This document shows, in pieces, positions 16,401 to 24,151 of a stretch of DNA of 64,000 nt. The position numbers and the translations under genes are program-made. The notes under the pieces are model-generated. The model ran no database searches. It worked only from the letters and a program-made list of their open reading frames with translations, and was not told the origin of the DNA. The DNA comes from JABAAW01 sp965216605 (lineage in GTDB: Bacteria; Pseudomonadota; Alphaproteobacteria; JABAAW01), in NCBI GenBank assembly GCA_965216605.1, contig CBDCGG010000002.1, forward strand, positions 1,178,001 through 1,242,000. Reading direction: 5' to 3'. Numbering within the stretch: the stretch's first letter is position 1; each line of letters begins with the position of its first letter.

Positions 16401-16573
16401 TCGTGCATCGGCAGTTATATCCGTCAATAGAAAAAGCGCGTGTCTGCCTTTGCGGAGATGTGCGGGGACGAGCCGTCTTGCAATTTCTGTGCCGGCTCGC
16501 CCCACCAATCTAGCGTAGTTCAGTTCAGCTCAGAAATATCTCCTGCGTGTAGCAGCGCATCTCCCTGCTGCTA

Positions 16574-18175
16574 TCAGCGGTTGAGGTATTCCCGTTCTCG
16601 TCTGTCTCTCGCATTTGGCGCAGGGAAATCTTCGTGCAAGGTCTTCACCATGCCATAGACCATGAAGACTAACATGACAGCAAGCGGCACCCCCGCGATG
16701 ATCGAGGCTGTTTGCAGAGCAGACAATCCTCCGATCCGCAAGAGTATGCCCGCAACAACGCCAGAGGTGACACCCCAGAACAATCGAAACCTTATCGGAG
16801 GACTTTCGTCTCCCATCGAAAGCATGGTGGACATCACCAACGTGCCAGAATCCGACGAGGTCACAAACCAAGATACCAAAAGAAGGGTGATGAGAATCGT
16901 GATCGGCGTCACCAAGCTTTGATACCCAAAACCCGCGACCGTTTGAAACACGCCAGAGGCGTAGTCCGCATTGACAGCCTCAGCAACGCCCGCGTTGTTG
17001 AGAAGATCAACCCCCGCCGCCGCTCCGCCAAAGACACCCATCCACACGATGACAACAGAAGTAGGCACCAGCAGGACATAAAGGCAGAACTCTCGAATGG
17101 TGCGTCCCTTAGAAATGCGGGCGATAAACATCCCGACGAAGGGACACCACGCAATCCACCACCCCCAGTAGAAGATCGTCCACCAACTCTGCCAATCGTT
17201 GCCGGGCTCGGTATTGACCCAAAAGCCCATGGGGATGACATTCCACAGGTAATCGCCCGCGCTAGAGACCACCATGCCCAAAATGAACCCCGTAGGTCCT
17301 AGCACGAGGAAGATAATAAGCAGACCAATGCTGAGCCAGACATTCCACTCACTCAGAATGCGAACGCCTTTGTTGACCCCAGAGACAGCAGAGGCAGTGC
17401 CTAATGCCGTGATGATCGCTATAAGTACCAGCTGGTTTGTGATGGTGTTGGGCAGCCAGCCGAGATTGCCCAACCCGTTGCCGATGGCGACGACTCCAAG
17501 TCCCAGCGATGTGGCGAGACCGAAAATCGTGCCAAAGACGCAGAGCAGATCGACGATATGCCCCCAGACACCGTATATCCTGTCTTTCAACACAGGATAC
17601 AAGGCGGAGCGCAGAGAAAGCGGCAGTCCCTTGCGGTAAGAAAAGTAGGCGAGAGAAAGCCCGACCAAAACATAAAGCGCCCAACCATGGAAGCCCCAGT
17701 GAAAGATGGTGATGCGAATGGCGATTATCGCCGCATCCACGCTGTTCGCGGCTACCCCTTCATGCGCCATAAAGGGATTGTCTTGAATGTGATACATCGG
17801 CTCTGCGACACCCCAATAGATGAGCCCAGAAGCGAGCCCCGCGCTGAAAAGCATACACACCCACGAGAAAGTCGAGAAATCGGGTTTCTCATTGTCCTTG
17901 CCCAATTTGACATGCCCGAAGCGGCTGAACATAAGCCAAAGGACAAAAAACAGCACTCCAGAGACGACCGCGACATAAAACCAGTCCAGCGTGGAGCTGA
18001 TGAAACTCTTGCCGAGCTCAAAGAATTTGCCCGAGTAGTCCACATCCCAGACCGTGAAGGTCACGAACCCAATGATCATGAGCGTCGAGGCGATGCCCAT
18101 AAAGGTGTTCGCTCCTGCGAATAATCCCGATTTCGCAACCAGATTATTGGGGTTGCTACGAAGTTTTTTAGCCAT
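16574..18175 (-). CDS. BCCT-family betaine/carnitine/choline-type transporter
   Basis: The 533-residue inner-membrane carrier has 12 predicted helices. Family hallmarks are GLIYWGVAEPMYHI (about residue 124), GWALYVLVGLSLAYFSYRKGLPL (about 170), and the aromatic-rich WWTIFYWGWWIAWCPFVGMFIARISKGRTIREF (about 330-362), where tryptophans form the quaternary-amine cage. BCCT proteins import betaine, choline, carnitine or dimethylsulfoniopropionate, driven by Na+ or H+. The exact substrate is unresolved. ATG at 18175 is chosen because AAAGGAG stands before it; the frame extends 20 codons further upstream without such support. It is transcribed alone, convergent with the dehydrogenase gene. With the creatinase downstream it suggests use of nitrogen-containing osmolytes. 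Confidence 0.93.
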   Translation of the reverse strand: MAKKLRSNPNNLVAKSGLFAGANTFMGIASTLMIIGFVTFTVWDVDYSGKFFELGKSFISSTLDWFYVAVVSGVLFFVLWLMFSRFGHVKLGKDNEKPDFSTFSWVCMLFSAGLASGLIYWGVAEPMYHIQDNPFMAHEGVAANSVDAAIIAIRITIFHWGFHGWALYVLVGLSLAYFSYRKGLPLSLRSALYPVLKDRIYGVWGHIVDLLCVFGTIFGLATSLGLGVVAIGNGLGNLGWLPNTITNQLVLIAIITALGTASAVSGVNKGVRILSEWNVWLSIGLLIIFLVLGPTGFILGMVVSSAGDYLWNVIPMGFWVNTEPGNDWQSWWTIFYWGWWIAWCPFVGMFIARISKGRTIREFCLYVLLVPTSVVIVWMGVFGGAAAGVDLLNNAGVAEAVNADYASGVFQTVAGFGYQSLVTPITILITLLLVSWFVTSSDSGTLVMSTMLSMGDESPPIRFRLFWGVTSGVVAGILLRIGGLSALQTASIIAGVPLAVMLVFMVYGMVKTLHEDFPAPNARDRREREYLNR

Positions 18176-18379
18176 GATTGTGTTTTCTCCTTTGCTTTTT
18201 CCGTGGCAAGATCCAATTTCTTGGCTCAATAGCACACGCCCCCTGCCTATTTCCAGCGTAGAACAGAAAAATATCAGCTGTCAACAGCAGATCGCAGATA
18301 CTTGTAATTTTTTTTAAGCGCTTAAGAGGCGCACTGTGTGCGTTCTTTTCTCCTTTAGGTGAGCGGGAAACAGGATCGC

Positions 18380-18605
18380 CGTGCCGTGTTACGAGTCAGC
18401 TTGCGCATTGCTTCGCAATGCGCTTTTGAATAAAAGGCTACGCCCTTCGCGCTTCGCGCGAAGGGCGTAGATAAAGCGCGCTTGCGTGCGCGTGTTTTGC
18501 GCCCGTCATCGTACAAAGCCCGTTACAATTTTTGTCGTTGCGCAGCGCGCCCGTAAGGAAGCGCAAGCAAGCAACGACAAAAAAACACAAGCGCGAACGC
18601 AACAG
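18380..18605 (-). repeat. Composite hairpin repeat cluster R5 (reverse orientation)
   Basis: It contains GCGCATTGC/GCAATGCGC at 18403-18423 and a 15-bp stem with loop TTC at 18438-18470 (CTACGCCCTTCGCGC/GCGCGAAGGGCGTAG). Next come a linker that is the complement of GATGACGGGCGCAAAACAC and a 13-bp outer stem TTTTTGTCGTTGC/GCAACGACAAAAA enclosing the D core. With adjoining unremarkable DNA it fills the 521-nt gap between the BCCT start and dnaB. Confidence 0.88.
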
Positions 18606-18684
18606 ACACACCACGCCCCCGTAAAGTTATCCCCGAAGTTATTCCTTTTCTATTAAGCCCCTCATCCTCCCATATTTTTTCCTC

Positions 18685-18690
18685 TATACT
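18685..18690 (+). promoter_or_regulatory. -10 box of dnaB, leaderless arrangement
   Basis: TATACT ends 6 nt before the ATG at 18697, which leaves no room for a leader or Shine-Dalgarno. No convincing -35 is seen. Confidence 0.6.
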
Positions 18691-18696
18691 GCGCCC

Positions 18697-20250
18697 ATGT
18701 CCGAATCAGCCGCCATCCCCCATACGCCCCCCATCTCCCAGCTTCCCACAGCCAATGGAGAAACACCCCCGCCCGTATCCTCCGCTGCGACTGCCCTCGC
18801 CGAAACGACCTCGCCGTTGCAACTCGAAGAAGTCGAACAAGCCCTGCTAGGTGCCATGCTCCGCAATAACCGAGTCTACGACGACCTCGCCGATAAACTC
18901 TCTGACGAAGACTTTCATCACCCCGCCCATCAAATCATCTACAAAACGCTCGGCGAACAAGCACTCCGCGGACAACAAGCAAATGCCCTAACCCTCGCCT
19001 ATCTGCTCTCCGACGACGAAGCCCTTTCCGCACAAGGCGGCGCAGAATATCTCTCCTACCTAGAAAACGCACTCCTCCCCAGCGTCCCGAAAGACTACGC
19101 CCGAATCCTCCGCGATCTCCGCCTCAGACGAAACCTCGTCGATATAGGACAAACAACATCCGCTAAAGCACAAAAAGTCGAACCCCAAGTGCAAGCCGAT
19201 GCGCTCATCGAAGAAGCCGAAGAAAAACTCTTCAATCTAGCTACCATCGGAGAACAAGAACAAATCCTACACGATATCGGATCAGCATCCGAAAACGCTC
19301 GGCAAATCGCAGAAAGAGCCATGGAGCGAAAACGAGACCTCGTCGGAATCAATACAGGATTTACCAAACTCAATCAAATGCTAGGAGGACTCCACGACTC
19401 AGATCTCGTCATATTAGCTGGCAGACCTTCGATGGGTAAAACCGCGCTCGGACTAACTATCGCCTACAACGCCGCCCAACAAGTCGTGCGAGATCCCGAA
19501 GAGCCCGGACGCACACTCTTCTTCTCGTTGGAAATGTCGGCAGAACAACTCGCAACAAGGCTCATCGCCGCGCACTCAGGTATATCCAACGATAGGATCC
19601 GCCGCGGAGAAATACGACGCGACGACTTCGAAAAAATATCCGAAGCATCTCGCTACATGGCAGAACTGCCCCTATACATCGACGATAGCGCAGCGCTCAG
19701 CGTCAGCGCGCTCCGCCAACGCGCGCGTCGAGCGAAAAGGCAGAAAAATATCGATCTCATCGTCGTAGACTATCTACAATTATTACATCTGGCGCACGGA
19801 GAGTATCGTGAGAATCGTGTTCAAGAAGTCTCCAGTATAACGCGCGCCCTCAAGGCGTTGGCGAAGGACTTAAATATACCTGTGCTTGTGCTCTCGCAGC
19901 TCTCGCGTGAGGTGGAGAAGCGCGAACCTCCGCGTCCGCAGCTCTCCGACTTGCGCGATTCGGGCGCGATCGAGCAGGATGCCGATGTCGTCATGTTTGT
20001 CTATCGAGAAGCATACTACCTCGCGCGCAAAGCTCCCGAACAGCGCGAGGAAGAAAGTATCGAGCAGTTTCAAGCTCGCCACAAACGCTACCTAGATCTG
20101 TTAGAGCCAAAGCGCAACAAGGCAGAGCTGTTGATTTCCAAACAGCGACACGGACCCGTCGGCACGGTGGAGCTCTTCTTCGATGGAAATCTCGCGCGCT
20201 TTGCTAACTTGGAGACCGCAGAGCGAGAAGAGAACGAAAGCGGCTTTTGA
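18697..20250 (+). CDS. dnaB: Replicative DNA helicase DnaB
   Basis: DnaB is the hexameric helicase that unwinds DNA at the replication fork and binds DnaG. The 517-residue protein has the N-terminal primase-interaction domain starting at LEEVEQALLGAMLRN (about residue 47), then the RecA-like domain with Walker A GRPSMGKTALG (about 246), LFFSLEMSAEQLATRLI (about 275), Walker B DLIVVDYLQLL (about 355) and QLSDLRDSGAIEQDADVVMF (about 415). There is a Pro/Thr-rich N-terminal extension of about 45 residues. No intein is present. Followed 55 nt later by alr, as in other alphaproteobacteria. The coding strand is A/C-rich up to about 19800 and then becomes balanced within the same gene. Confidence 0.97.
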   Translation: MSESAAIPHTPPISQLPTANGETPPPVSSAATALAETTSPLQLEEVEQALLGAMLRNNRVYDDLADKLSDEDFHHPAHQIIYKTLGEQALRGQQANALTLAYLLSDDEALSAQGGAEYLSYLENALLPSVPKDYARILRDLRLRRNLVDIGQTTSAKAQKVEPQVQADALIEEAEEKLFNLATIGEQEQILHDIGSASENARQIAERAMERKRDLVGINTGFTKLNQMLGGLHDSDLVILAGRPSMGKTALGLTIAYNAAQQVVRDPEEPGRTLFFSLEMSAEQLATRLIAAHSGISNDRIRRGEIRRDDFEKISEASRYMAELPLYIDDSAALSVSALRQRARRAKRQKNIDLIVVDYLQLLHLAHGEYRENRVQEVSSITRALKALAKDLNIPVLVLSQLSREVEKREPPRPQLSDLRDSGAIEQDADVVMFVYREAYYLARKAPEQREEESIEQFQARHKRYLDLLEPKRNKAELLISKQRHGPVGTVELFFDGNLARFANLETAEREENESGF

Positions 20251-20305
20251 GACTTGCGAATAAAATTAAAAAATTAGTTAGAAAATTAGTTAGATTGGTT
20301 AGATT

Positions 20306-21481
20306 TTGCGTGCTCGGATAACCTTTGATGAGGAGGCTTTGTCTGCCAATGTTGCGTTGATGCGCGGCGTTTGCGGAGGTGCGGCGTTACATGCGGTTAT
20401 CAAGGCGGGTGCTTACGGGTTAGGCGCGGGGTTTGGAGGGTTAGATTGGCTTACGGACAAATTGCTCGCATTGGGTTGTAGCGCGTTTGTTTTTGCGGAG
20501 TGGGAGGCGGCGGTTTCGGTGAGGGCGCGTCATCCTTCGGTTTCTTGCTTTGCTTTGAACGGAATTGTAGGGCGCGAGGATGCGGAGGGTTGTTTGGAGC
20601 ATGGCATTCTGCCTGTTCTCAACACTTTGGATTCGTGGCATTTGTGGCAGGAGGTTTCGGCAAAAATTTCAGGAGGGATTTCAGGAGGAATTTCAGAAGG
20701 TGTTTCAGAAGGAAATGCGCCTTACGCGCTGCATGTAGATACGGGTATGAATCGGTTGGGATTAAGGGAGGAGGAGGCAAGGGTTGTTGCTGAGAAGTTG
20801 CGCGAGGGGGGAGTTATGTATTCTCCGATGTGGTTGATATCTCATTTAGCTTGTGGGGATGATCAGGTATCTTCTTACAATTTGGAGCAGTTAGAGAAAT
20901 TTAAAAAAATATGTCTTTTATTTCCTGATTCGCTCAAGAGTTTTGCTAATTCTGCGGGTTGTTTTTTGGGGGAGGAGTATCATTTTGATGCGGTTCGGGT
21001 GGGGGCTAGTTTGTATGGATTGAATCCTGTTAGGCGGTTTCGAGATGGCGGGGGTTATAGGGAGAGTGATAGGGGGAGATTGCGGAATGTTGTTTCTATT
21101 GATGCTCCGATTATTCAGGTGCGGGATGTTGGGATTGGGGAGGCTGTGGGTTATGGGTGTCGGTGGGTTGCTAGGCGAGATAGCAGGATTGCGATTGTTG
21201 CTTTTGGGTATGGGGATGGGTATCCGTTTTGTTGTGGGGGTAGTGGGGTATATCAGGAGGGTATTTTGGGAGGGGGTTGTGTTCGGGTTGTGGGTCGTGT
21301 ATCGATGGATTTATTGGCGATGGATGTGACGGATTTGGGGGTTGGGTATGGGGTTGGGGATTATGTTGTTTTGTTGGGGGGGGGGATTAGTGCGGAGCGG
21401 ATTGCGTGGGGTGCGGGAGATTTGAATTACAATGTTTTGGGGGGTATGGGGAGTAGGGGGTTGGGGAGGGCTTTGTGTTGA
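20306..21481 (+). CDS. alr: Alanine racemase
   Basis: Alr makes D-alanine for peptidoglycan with pyridoxal phosphate. The cofactor lysine is in AVIKAGAYGLGAG (about residue 35; the usual Asp before Ala-Tyr-Gly is Gly here). HVDTGMNRLG (about 145), AVGYGCRWVA with the second catalytic Tyr (about 280) and VGRVSMDLLAMDVTD (about 332) follow. Start is TTG at 20306, inferred because the family N-terminus RARITFDEEALSANV follows directly. No Shine-Dalgarno is visible, and a tandem AAAATTAGTTAG-type repeat precedes it. A tandem 12-bp repeat inserts ISGGISGGISEGVSEG near residue 120. The coding strand is strongly G/T-rich, unlike dnaB upstream. A repeat cluster starts just after the stop. Confidence 0.92.
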   Translation: MRARITFDEEALSANVALMRGVCGGAALHAVIKAGAYGLGAGFGGLDWLTDKLLALGCSAFVFAEWEAAVSVRARHPSVSCFALNGIVGREDAEGCLEHGILPVLNTLDSWHLWQEVSAKISGGISGGISEGVSEGNAPYALHVDTGMNRLGLREEEARVVAEKLREGGVMYSPMWLISHLACGDDQVSSYNLEQLEKFKKICLLFPDSLKSFANSAGCFLGEEYHFDAVRVGASLYGLNPVRRFRDGGGYRESDRGRLRNVVSIDAPIIQVRDVGIGEAVGYGCRWVARRDSRIAIVAFGYGDGYPFCCGGSGVYQEGILGGGCVRVVGRVSMDLLAMDVTDLGVGYGVGDYVVLLGGGISAERIAWGAGDLNYNVLGGMGSRGLGRALC

Positions 21482-21499
21482 GCGCGCTTGCTTGTGTGT

Positions 21500-21985
21500 T
21501 GAGCGTGTTTGTCTCTGCTTGCTTGCGCTACCTTGCGGGCGCGCTACGCAGAGACAGACACGCGCTTTTTTGATTAGGGCTGTGCTGTGGATTTTTGTTT
21601 TTGTGGTGTGTATCTGGTTTTGTTTGTCTGTTGCGTTCGCGCTTGTGCTTTTTAATGGCACGCGCTTACGCAACAGACTTGCTTTGTATATTGACGGATG
21701 CAAAACATCGTGCGCGTAGCGCACGGGGAGCGCGAGGGAGTAATCCCTCGCAAAAGACCCCGCGTCAGCGGGGCGCGATAGCGCCTTCTACGCGCGTAGC
21801 GCGTAGCCTCTTATTCAAAAGCGCGAGGCTTGCCTCGCGCAAGCTGACTCGTAACATTGTACGGCGATTCTGTTTTCCGCTCACCTAGAGACAAAAAGAA
21901 TCGCACGAAGTGCGCCTCTTATTCAAAAGCGCGAGGCTTGCCTCGCGCAAGCTGACTCGCAACGCGACACAGTGCTACTATTTTT
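21500..21985 (+). repeat. Composite hairpin repeat cluster R6
   Basis: In order, it holds GTCTCTGC/GCAGAGAC around the D core (21512-21556), then TCTGTTGCG/CGCAACAGA with the GATGCAAAACAT linker. GTGCGC/GCGCAC, GCGAGGGA/TCCCTCGC, CCCCGC/GCGGGG and GGCGC/GCGCC follow. CTACGCGC/GCGCGTAG lies at 21788-21806, and two copies of GCGCGAGGC/GCCTCGCGC lie at 21821-21840 and 21929-21948. It fills the 510 nt between alr and the Sel1 gene. Open frames through it (about 95 codons) are by-products of the repeat. Confidence 0.9.
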
Positions 21986-21991
21986 TAAAAA

Positions 21992-22672
21992 TCATTCAAT
22001 ATCTATTCCTTTTGTTTTTATTTTTTTTGCTAGTTCTTGACCTTTCTCAATTTGTTCTTCATTCAAGGATTTTTTTAAATCTTCTTTTTTTTGAATTGCC
22101 ATTTTATGCCCTGAAGAAGAGGCAAGCAGAAACATCGCATAAGATAGAAGAATGCTTTGTTTAATAGTTCCTTTCCCACTATAAAAAATGATTCCTAAAT
22201 TATATTGTGCGTCAGCGCATCCTTGATTTGCAGATTTTTTATACCACTTAAATGCTTCTTTGTAATCCTCGACTGTTTGCTCCCCTCTTTCATACATTTT
22301 GCCTAAATCGTTTTGTGCTTGAGCATGTCCTTTTTTGGCTGCTTTCTCAAGCCAAAAAAACGCTTCGCTATTATCGTTTGCTACCCCGTCTTCTGTTTTA
22401 CTCCTTAAACTTAATTGGTGTTGAGATTCTGAATCACCATCATCTGCACTACGCTTTAGATTTCTTAGTTGCTTTTTCTTTTCATTAATTCTCTCCTCTT
22501 CTTCACGCTTAGAATTATACGAAAGACAAAAACAATAAAGAGCAATAGCAAAAAACACAAAAAAAGCTGGATCCTCTTCTAAACCAAGGATTCCAAAAAA
22601 AATCGTCAGAGAGCCTGAAATATACATTTCTTGTAAATCTGTTCGAGAATTTATATTTTGTTTGCTATCCAT
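21992..22672 (-). CDS. Sel1-repeat (TPR-like) membrane protein
   Basis: At 226 residues, the protein has one or two hydrophobic helices near the N-terminus (about residues 18-50), a charged coiled-coil stretch, then about three Sel1-like repeats (AFFWLEKAAKKGHAQAQNDLG, AFKWYKKSANQGCADAQYNLG and a degenerate third) from about residue 103 to 190. Sel1 repeats usually mediate protein-protein contacts. The ATG is inside the end of the upstream GIY-YIG/RAMA gene (ATGGATAG), an 8-nt overlap that implies coupled translation and a shared role. It is AT-rich like its partner and inserted between alr and mlaE. The function is unknown. Confidence 0.75.
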   Translation of the reverse strand: MDSKQNINSRTDLQEMYISGSLTIFFGILGLEEDPAFFVFFAIALYCFCLSYNSKREEEERINEKKKQLRNLKRSADDGDSESQHQLSLRSKTEDGVANDNSEAFFWLEKAAKKGHAQAQNDLGKMYERGEQTVEDYKEAFKWYKKSANQGCADAQYNLGIIFYSGKGTIKQSILLSYAMFLLASSSGHKMAIQKKEDLKKSLNEEQIEKGQELAKKIKTKGIDIE

Positions 22673-23645
22673 TATCGTCCCGAAGATCCATAAGGCTTTT
22701 TCCCTTATAATACCAATAATAAGGACCTCTAACATTACTGAGCTCTCGTTCTTTTTTTGTTAAAACTTCTCCCGCCGCAGCTGATAAAGTCATTTCTCTA
22801 CCTTCATAAATAATTTTTTTTCTGCTTTTGTTTGTATCGCTTTCTGGGGCAACAGTGCAGGTTGTATTTTCGTCGTCAAGGAAAATTAATTTTTCCCCAT
22901 CTTTTATTTCCACCATATTAAAATTAAAATTTTCAATATTTCTTCTTTCTTTTTCTTGCGCGTTGCCGACATTTTTTTTCTCGTCTTCGTTTTCAGCAAT
23001 GTATTCATTTTTTATTGTAACTGGCTCATGCGCTAAATTTAACAATGCAGGTCGAGCGTCTTCAGGGGACATTTCAAAAAATTCTCTGCTCTTGTTAATT
23101 ATTTTTTCCTTAAATTTTTCATGCAAATAGTTTTCTGCTTTATTGCAATCTTTCACTTTTATTGCACAGTCGAATTCAAAACGAAGAGGAACGCCCGTAG
23201 CACTAGAAAGAGCGTTTATTCTCTTCTCTACGCTGTCTGTCGTTTTTCCTATCTTGATAAGACCTTTCATACGAGGATTGGTGAGAATATAAACTATTCC
23301 TTCTCGTTCGTTTTTCAAGGAGTCTTGCGTCTCTTTTTCTTTACTTTCAAGTCTCTCTTTACGTTGTTGCAGGATTTCATCTTCGTACAACCAATTCAAA
23401 AGCGGTGCAAAACTTCCACGAATCTCTGTGTCGCGAATCACGCTGTAGATGTAATTCGTTAACTCGGTGATTTTTCTACTTTCATCTTCGATGTCTCCAA
23501 ATTCATACCTTACGGCTCGTTCACCATCTAAAACCACGCAAGTATGGTTTATATTCTCTTTGTGATAAAGCCTTGCACCCACTGGAATTTTCAATCCATC
23601 GAAGGTGAAGATTTTTTTGGTGGGTGTTTTTTCTATTTCAGTCAT
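22665..23645 (-). CDS. T5orf172-type GIY-YIG domain protein with RAMA-like C-terminus
   Basis: The 326-residue protein has three parts. The N-terminal region (about 10-110) includes IPVGARLYHKE...VVLDGERAV, similar in pattern to the start of the C-terminal part. The middle (about 115-205) is a GIY-YIG domain of T5orf172 type: GIVYILTNPRMKGLIKIGKT, a later Arg in EKRINAL, and AENYLHEKF. The C-terminal part (about 240-320, DGEKLIFLDDENTTCTV...MTLSAAAGEVL...YYWYYKGKSL) resembles the RAMA domain often found beside restriction-modification enzymes and nucleases. GAGGGG precedes the ATG. It is coupled to the Sel1 gene. A role in nucleic-acid conflict is inferred only. AT-rich, so likely acquired. 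Confidence 0.7.
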   Translation of the reverse strand: MTEIEKTPTKKIFTFDGLKIPVGARLYHKENINHTCVVLDGERAVRYEFGDIEDESRKITELTNYIYSVIRDTEIRGSFAPLLNWLYEDEILQQRKERLESKEKETQDSLKNEREGIVYILTNPRMKGLIKIGKTTDSVEKRINALSSATGVPLRFEFDCAIKVKDCNKAENYLHEKFKEKIINKSREFFEMSPEDARPALLNLAHEPVTIKNEYIAENEDEKKNVGNAQEKERRNIENFNFNMVEIKDGEKLIFLDDENTTCTVAPESDTNKSRKKIIYEGREMTLSAAAGEVLTKKERELSNVRGPYYWYYKGKSLMDLRDDNG

Positions 23646-23677
23646 TCCCCATCCCCTCTTGTGTTAGGTTGCGTTTT

Positions 23678-23980
23678 CTATTTGCTGATGAAGACTTCTG
23701 CGGCGAAAATCATGGTAGGTCCCCAAAATGCCATGAACGCCACCCCCATATAAAACATTCGCTGAAAATTGCGTGTCTCAGTACGCATCTCCTTCATCTC
23801 CGCACGCATCTCCATGCGTAGCTCCCTGATCTCTGCGCGTAGCTCCTTGATGTCAGACTTGGTCGCAACCCCATCCAACAAGACATCTTGCAAAACCCTC
23901 ACATGCGCACGAGCTTGCCTATCGCTTACACCCCCCTTGCGTAAAGTGTCCGCATGCTTCTGCGTATCTAAAAGTGCCAT
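23678..23980 (-). CDS. Small coiled-coil, single-helix membrane protein (DUF1640-like)
   Basis: The protein has 100 residues. The N-terminal DTQKHADTLRKGGVSDRQARAHVRVLQDVL resembles DUF1640-type proteins, followed by ATKSDIKELRAEI and a heptad-patterned coiled coil (about residues 40-78, many EMR/ELR repeats), then one C-terminal membrane helix (about 80-97). The ATG at 23980 has AAGGAAA before it; an in-frame ATG at 24028 lacks this. Such proteins are frequent beside mobile and toxin-like genes in alphaproteobacteria, but the function is unknown. It lies 32 nt downstream of the end of the shared mlaE upstream region and reads toward the GIY-YIG gene, probably as first gene of that AT-rich operon. 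Confidence 0.7.
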   Translation of the reverse strand: MALLDTQKHADTLRKGGVSDRQARAHVRVLQDVLLDGVATKSDIKELRAEIRELRMEMRAEMKEMRTETRNFQRMFYMGVAFMAFWGPTMIFAAEVFISK

Positions 23981-24115
23981 TTTCCTTTTCTCCCTTCTCC
24001 TTACAGCATTCCCCCATCGAGTTTCCATCCTCCCTCACAAACACGAGAGAGTCAAGACAAATTCTCCATCTTTTTATTTTTGTTGTCTTTTTTATCTTCC
24101 CATCCCGCGAATCCG

Positions 24116-24144
24116 TTGCAATTCTCTCACTTCGCGTCTAGGGT
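24116..24144 (+). promoter_or_regulatory. Promoter of mlaE, leaderless arrangement
   Basis: TTGCAA (24116-24121), a 17-nt spacer and TAGGGT (24139-24144) end 7 nt before the ATG at 24152. Confidence 0.65.
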
Positions 24145-24151
24145 TGGCTTT

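Noticed and set aside
21595..21888. Open frames of 80-100 codons through the repeat clusters, with similar peptides in R3, R6 and R7
   Set aside because: The peptide similarity is explained by DNA identity of the repeats; hairpin covariation and frame-independent truncations argue against a protein product.
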